Of a DNA stretch of 8,754 bases, positions 5,529 to 8,754 are shown one piece after another (the first letter of the stretch is position 1; every line of letters begins with the position of its first letter). A program made the position numbers and the translations under genes. Source of the stretch: Bacteroidaceae bacterium (lineage in GTDB: Bacteria; Bacteroidota; Bacteroidia; Bacteroidales; Bacteroidaceae); assembly GCA_021443405.1 (NCBI GenBank), contig JABUUA010000070.1:1-8754 (forward strand), written 5' to 3'. The notes beneath the pieces are model-generated. The model did no database searches. It was not told where the DNA came from and saw nothing but the letters and a program-made list of their open reading frames with translations.

Positions 5529-8500
5529 TTAGAAATTATAGTTGACACCTAAGTTAAGTTCCACTCTCAGCCGCGCCATCATCGGACTGATGGTTCCCGG
5601 CAGGAAGCCCGAGCGCAGGTAAAACTGGCCCACGGGCTCCGTCACGACGGAGACATGACGATTGACATGATAGTGCACCGAGAAGCCCAGGGCGCCGCCC
5701 AACGACGTGTTGCGAGCGTCGCCACGAAGCAGGGAGAAACTGGGACCGCCCTGCACATAGACATCGAGCCTGCGCTCCCCCACCCCTTGATAGAGATGGC
5801 TGAAGTTGAGCATATACAGCAGGCGGTAGTCCGTCAGGCGGTAACGACCGTCGGAATCCTGCGTGTGATAGTACGAAGGAACATACGACGCCTTGAGCGC
5901 GTGCAGCGGCGTGAAGTGATAACCCGCGCTGACCGTGCCCGCCGCACCGAGGTTGCCGCCCTGCAGCTTGGAGGAAGCCAAGGCGCGATAACCGCCCACA
6001 GTGGCCCCGGCGAAGAAATGCGGCACAAAGTGCAAGGGCGACTGCTGACGACGGAGTTCGGCAGAAGGCCGCGTGACCCGCACACCGGCATTGAGGGTGA
6101 AGAGGTGGTCGGTCATCTGTCCGCCAATCTCCTGTTGGTAACCGGCGCCTCGATTCAAGGCGGTCAGATATTCGAAACGGGGCTCGAGGAAGAGCGACGT
6201 GCTGGGGGTCACCCTGTAAAGACCCTGCACGGCGGCGGTCACACCCACGGCGGTGTAGTGCAGCATGTAGGTCGTCTCCGTCACGCGGTTCTTGCTCACT
6301 GTGCCTGCCTCGAGTCCTGCCGACAGATTAAGGTCGAAACGACGCCGAGCGGCTTTCCTTCGCCAGTCGGCGCGAGCGTTGAGGGGATTCAGCAGCAACT
6401 CGGCCCGGCCCTTGGCCAACAGAGCGGCCACCTTGCCTCCGCTCATCGCGCCGTCGCCGTCGCGGTAGTAGAAATGTTGGGCGGCCAAGCCGAAGCGCAA
6501 GCCGAAGACGGGGTCGAGCCACAGACCCATGCGGCCGTCGAGACTCAGACCGCCGGCCTTGAAACCGCCGCCGTTGGCAAACGTCCAGCCGTGCGCCGTC
6601 TCGAAGAAGGGCGTGTGGCTGACGCGAACGCTGTCCGGTCCATAGGGCTGGTCTATCTCGTGGAGGTCGAACACCAAGCCGGCATTCACACCGGCCATGC
6701 CTTGCCACTGACCACGGTCGTGGGCGCTCTGCACCAGGCCCACATACGGCTCGGCGAAGACGCTCATGTTCCGCGTCAGTTTGTATCGGAAGTCCAGACC
6801 CGCCATCGCCGTCGGCCGCCAACAACTGGGGCGGTCTTTCGCCGAGGTGGAAAGTTCCATGCGGCGCAGTCCCACGCCGGCCAGGCCGAGAATGTCGAAG
6901 CGAGCGTGCGGACGATAACCGCCAATCAGGTGGCGCAGACTGAACAAATAATCCACGCCCAGCGTCCACTTTTGCCGCTTGGCAATGTTCTCGTCGCTGA
7001 GGGTGTAAGCCAACCGGGCGCGTAACGCATGGACGGGCGAGAACTGATAACCGGCCAACACGGTCAGGGGGAAAGCATGGGCGTCGCTCTGTTCCTGAAT
7101 GTGCTGGTAACCGCCCATCGCCCCAAAGAAGAGGCGTTCGGCGGCGGGCGACTGCCACTGTTCGGGATGTCCTCCCACGCGCGCGCGATAATATATAAGG
7201 TCGTTGAAGGTCAAGGCCAAGCCGGCTTCGGCGCCCAACGTCAGGGCCATGTTCTTGCTATGCGGGTCGCTCGCCACGGCCACCGAAGGCTCCACATAGA
7301 CACTCAGTCCGCGCTTGATGCGCAGGGCGAGGTCGAGACCGGCATCGACCTTGGGTTCCCACCGGCCGTCGGAACTGCCCGAACCGGAGAAACGACGCAG
7401 ACCAGCGCCGGCAAAACCGCTCAACGAGAAGCAGCGTTCGGGTCGATAGCCATAAAGCAAGTTGGAAACATTGAGAACATAATCGATTTGTCCCTCGAGG
7501 TAACTCGGAACGCCCGACTGTCGCGGACTCTTGTTAAAGGTCAACCGACCGCGCAACGACTCGTTGGGCGAGAACCGATAACCCAACGACCCACTGAACG
7601 GATAGAAGCGGTCGATGGCGGTCGCCGAGGTCAACGACCCCTTCAGGCCTGCTCCGGTCATCACATACATCCGTTGCCAAGGGCGGGTCGGCCAGTCTTC
7701 CACGGTCTCACGACCGGGCATGCGGCGACCGTAATAGTGCGCATTCTCCAAATCGACCGCCAAACCGGCCGTCGCTCCGTAATCGAAGGTGTAATAGCGC
7801 TGGCCTTGCTTCCGCTGACGGGCTATGCCCACGAACGGTTCGGCATAGACGCTCACGCCCTTGTGAACGCGCACCGCCACGTCGAGACCCGCACGACCCA
7901 TCCAAGCCAAGCGCTCCAAGTCGTTGTCGTTGAACTTCAAATAGCGCATTCCAACGCCCGCAAAGCCGATGACGTTCACGCGACGGTCAGGGCGGTAGCC
8001 GTTGAAAAGGTTCGAGAGATTAAGCATGTAATCCACCGCCCCCATGAGACGCGTGCGCTGATGTTCAAACTGTTTCGGCACATTGAAAGCACCCGCTTGC
8101 AGACGCACCGCCTGAACGGGCGTGAAGCGATAGCCAATGCCCACCGTCCCCAACAGGAAATTGCGGGCTTCGCCGTGCTCCTCGTGCTGGAAGTCCAAAC
8201 CGCCCGCACCCTGCACGAACCAGTGATTCCACGCCCGACGACGCCACAAACGACCCGCCTCGCGGTCCGATTCGCTCGCGGCCCGGCGCGGAGTGTAAAT
8301 GTGAGTATCGAGAAAATCGACTTGGAAACCGCCGCGAACTCCGCCGAACAAGGTGGCCACGGCTCCCTGTGTTCCGCGGTAAGCCAAAGCGCCGTAAGGT
8401 TCAACATAGACGCTCAACTGGGGAGTGAAGTTGTAACGGAAGTCCAGACCCGCCGTGCCGAACAGCGCCGTCTTGTCGGGGAACTGCTCACGACGGGTGG

Positions 8501-8754
8501 GTGTCTGCCCGTTGTTGGCGTCGATGTAGCGGACGCCCATGCCCAAGAAACCACCCATGCGGAAGCGGCGCTGCGGTTGATAGCCGCTCCACAAGTTGGT
8601 GAAGTCCAACATATAATCGAGCTCGCCCATGGTAAAATGGTTACGTTCCAAGCCCTCCGGCGTGCGGTAGTAGGTGGTCATCAAGCGCAACGACTGCACC
8701 GGGCCCAGTCGATACCCCAGATAGACGTGCGCGTCGAAGATACGATTTTTCTCG
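5529..8754 (-). CDS. Very large outer-membrane beta-barrel protein with six tandem modules (5' end outside window)
   Basis: The reading frame is open to the window edge, so the true start lies beyond 8754. The first internal GTG (8697-8699) is not the start, since the codons before it already read as a repeat strand (HVYLGYRLGP). At least 1074 residues are present. Strands of alternating hydrophobic and polar residues rich in Gly and aromatics run throughout, with no domain other than beta-barrel. Six modules recur, numbered from the GTG, with landmarks GYRFxP at -5, 189, 373, 550, 733 (degenerate GLRFG) and 926. Each then has a DYMLNLSNLxxGYRPxRR-like strand and an S-V-Y-V-E-P-like strand (at 96, 283, 466, 646, 835, 1017). 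The protein ends NLGVNYNF, and a terminal Phe is the classic signal for insertion by the BAM complex. I do not recognise the specific protein. It could be a multi-barrel or one giant barrel; cargo, if any, is unknown. It may be co-transcribed with typA. Confidence 0.85.
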   Translation of the reverse strand, partial: EKNRIFDAHVYLGYRLGPVQSLRLMTTYYRTPEGLERNHFTMGELDYMLDFTNLWSGYQPQRRFRMGGFLGMGVRYIDANNGQTPTRREQFPDKTALFGTAGLDFRYNFTPQLSVYVEPYGALAYRGTQGAVATLFGGVRGGFQVDFLDTHIYTPRRAASESDREAGRLWRRRAWNHWFVQGAGGLDFQHEEHGEARNFLLGTVGIGYRFTPVQAVRLQAGAFNVPKQFEHQRTRLMGAVDYMLNLSNLFNGYRPDRRVNVIGFAGVGMRYLKFNDNDLERLAWMGRAGLDVAVRVHKGVSVYAEPFVGIARQRKQGQRYYTFDYGATAGLAVDLENAHYYGRRMPGRETVEDWPTRPWQRMYVMTGAGLKGSLTSATAIDRFYPFSGSLGYRFSPNESLRGRLTFNKSPRQSGVPSYLEGQIDYVLNVSNLLYGYRPERCFSLSGFAGAGLRRFSGSGSSDGRWEPKVDAGLDLALRIKRGLSVYVEPSVAVASDPHSKNMALTLGAEAGLALTFNDLIYYRARVGGHPEQWQSPAAERLFFGAMGGYQHIQEQSDAHAFPLTVLAGYQFSPVHALRARLAYTLSDENIAKRQKWTLGVDYLFSLRHLIGGYRPHARFDILGLAGVGLRRMELSTSAKDRPSCWRPTAMAGLDFRYKLTRNMSVFAEPYVGLVQSAHDRGQWQGMAGVNAGLVFDLHEIDQPYGPDSVRVSHTPFFETAHGWTFANGGGFKAGGLSLDGRMGLWLDPVFGLRFGLAAQHFYYRDGDGAMSGGKVAALLAKGRAELLLNPLNARADWRRKAARRRFDLNLSAGLEAGTVSKNRVTETTYMLHYTAVGVTAAVQGLYRVTPSTSLFLEPRFEYLTALNRGAGYQQEIGGQMTDHLFTLNAGVRVTRPSAELRRQQSPLHFVPHFFAGATVGGYRALASSKLQGGNLGAAGTVSAGYHFTPLHALKASYVPSYYHTQDSDGRYRLTDYRLLYMLNFSHLYQGVGERRLDVYVQGGPSFSLLRGDARNTSLGGALGFSVHYHVNRHVSVVTEPVGQFYLRSGFLPGTISPMMARLRVELNLGVNYNF
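5532..5924 (-). repeat. Outer-membrane module 6 (C-terminal, with terminal Phe)
   Basis: 131 residues from GYHFTPLHALKASYV to the stop. Landmarks are LLYMLNFSHLYQGVGERR (960-977), VYVQGGPSFSLL, LGFSVHYHVNRH, VSVVTEPVGQFYL and the last strand RLRVELNLGVNYNF. Unlike the other copies it has no linker and ends directly with an aromatic residue, as expected for the closing strand recognised by BamA. Confidence 0.75.
5925..6503 (-). repeat. Outer-membrane module 5 (divergent copy)
   Basis: 193 residues from GLRFGLAAQHFYYR. It keeps the overall strand rhythm and the SLFLEPRFEYL strand (835-845). The GYRFxP landmark is degenerate and the DYMLNLSNLxxGYRP strand is replaced by a basic segment (ADWRRKAARRRFDL, 777-790). 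It ends LNAGVRVTRP with linker SAELRRQQSPLHF. I include it because spacing and the S-x-x-x-EP strand match the other copies. Confidence 0.6.
6504..7052 (-). repeat. Outer-membrane module 4
   Basis: 183 residues from GYQFSPVHALRARL. Landmarks are VDYLFSLRHLIGGYRPHAR (582-600), ILGLAGVGLRRM, MAGLDFRYKLTRN, MSVFAEPYVGL and NAGLVFDL. The linker EIDQPYGPDSVRVSHTPFF precedes the strand GWTFANGGGF. The other cysteine (C626) lies in a loop here. Confidence 0.8.
7053..7583 (-). repeat. Outer-membrane module 3
   Basis: 177 residues from GYRFSPNESLRGRL. Landmarks are IDYVLNVSNLLYGYRPERC (405-423), LSGFAGAGLRRF, DAGLDLALRIKRG, LSVYVEPSVAVA and EAGLALTF, with linker GGHPEQWQSPAAE before RLFFGAMGGY. It carries one of the protein's two cysteines (C423). 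Confidence 0.8.
7584..8135 (-). repeat. Outer-membrane module 2
   Basis: 184 residues from GYRFTPVQAVRLQ. This is the clearest copy, with VDYMLNLSNLFNGYRPDRR (222-240), VIGFAGVGMRYL, RAGLDVAVRVHKG, VSVYAEPFVGI and ATAGLAVDL, then a polar linker (GRRMPGRETVEDWPTRPWQ) and the strand RMYVMTGAGLKG. Eight strand-like segments can be counted from WNHWFVQGAGG (157) to AGLAVDL (317). Confidence 0.8.
8136..8717 (-). repeat. Outer-membrane module 1 (upstream strands outside window)
   Basis: This module begins at GYRLGP (8700-8717) and runs 194 residues to the next GYRF landmark. It contains LDYMLDFTNLWSGYQPQRRF (residues 27-46), GFLGMGVRY, AGLDFRYN, LSVYVEPYGALAY and a closing GGFQVDFL strand. A charged Arg-rich linker (TPRRAASESDREAGRLWRRR) follows before WNHWFVQGAGG starts the next set of strands. 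Repeat bounds are drawn landmark to landmark, so each unit includes the linker and first strand of the following module. Confidence 0.75.

Noticed and set aside
5655..7025. Long open frame (456 codons) opposite the outer-membrane protein gene
   Set aside because: It is an antisense shadow caused by GC-rich codon bias in the real gene. No domain, signal peptide or start signal supports it.
8640..8699. GTG at 8697-8699 as the start of the outer-membrane protein
   Set aside because: The frame stays open to the window edge and the upstream codons encode a repeat landmark (LGYRLGP), so the gene is 5' partial.

Overview
The window looks like a join between two unrelated bacterial genomes, probably an assembly or amplification chimera from a mixed (gut or rumen-type) community. 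Bases 1 to about 1455 carry a DUF2062 membrane protein gene, a greB-type transcript-cleavage factor gene and the first part of a tatD-type nuclease gene. Their intergenic DNA is AT-rich, and the genes have a codon style different from the rest. The taxon of this part is uncertain; a Fibrobacter-like genome is a tentative guess from protein flavour. From about 1461 to the end the DNA is uniformly GC-rich and reads as Bacteroidales, Prevotella-like: a type IX secretion-style C-terminal tail, a typical Bacteroidetes TypA, and starts without clear Shine-Dalgarno sequences.

Layout. 40-429 (-) DUF2062 protein; 487-960 (+) greB; 969-3137 (+) one open frame whose first ~163 residues are a truncated TatD barrel and whose remaining ~559 residues are the C-terminal part of a secreted, carbohydrate-binding-type Bacteroidales protein; 3227-3697 (+) a C_GCAxxG_C_C family protein; 3704-5512 (-) typA/bipA; 5529-8754 (-) a very large outer-membrane beta-barrel protein that runs off the right edge.

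The left genes are housekeeping: greB and tatD lie 8 bp apart and may form an operon, with the DUF2062 gene divergent. On the right, the outer-membrane protein gene lies 16 bp upstream of typA in the same direction, and typA converges on the C_GCAxxG_C_C gene with only 6 bp between stop codons.

The most interesting biology is the outer-membrane protein. It holds six successive modules of roughly 180-190 residues, each readable as about eight beta strands and each with the same landmarks (GYRFxP, DYMLNLSNLxxGYRP, SVYVEP). Only the last module ends in a terminal Phe. It may be a string of small barrels or one very large barrel. The most important caution is the in-frame chimeric junction near 1455-1466, which should not be read as a natural TatD fusion. 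No RNA genes, CRISPR arrays, insertion sequences or gene-free stretches over 300 bases were seen.
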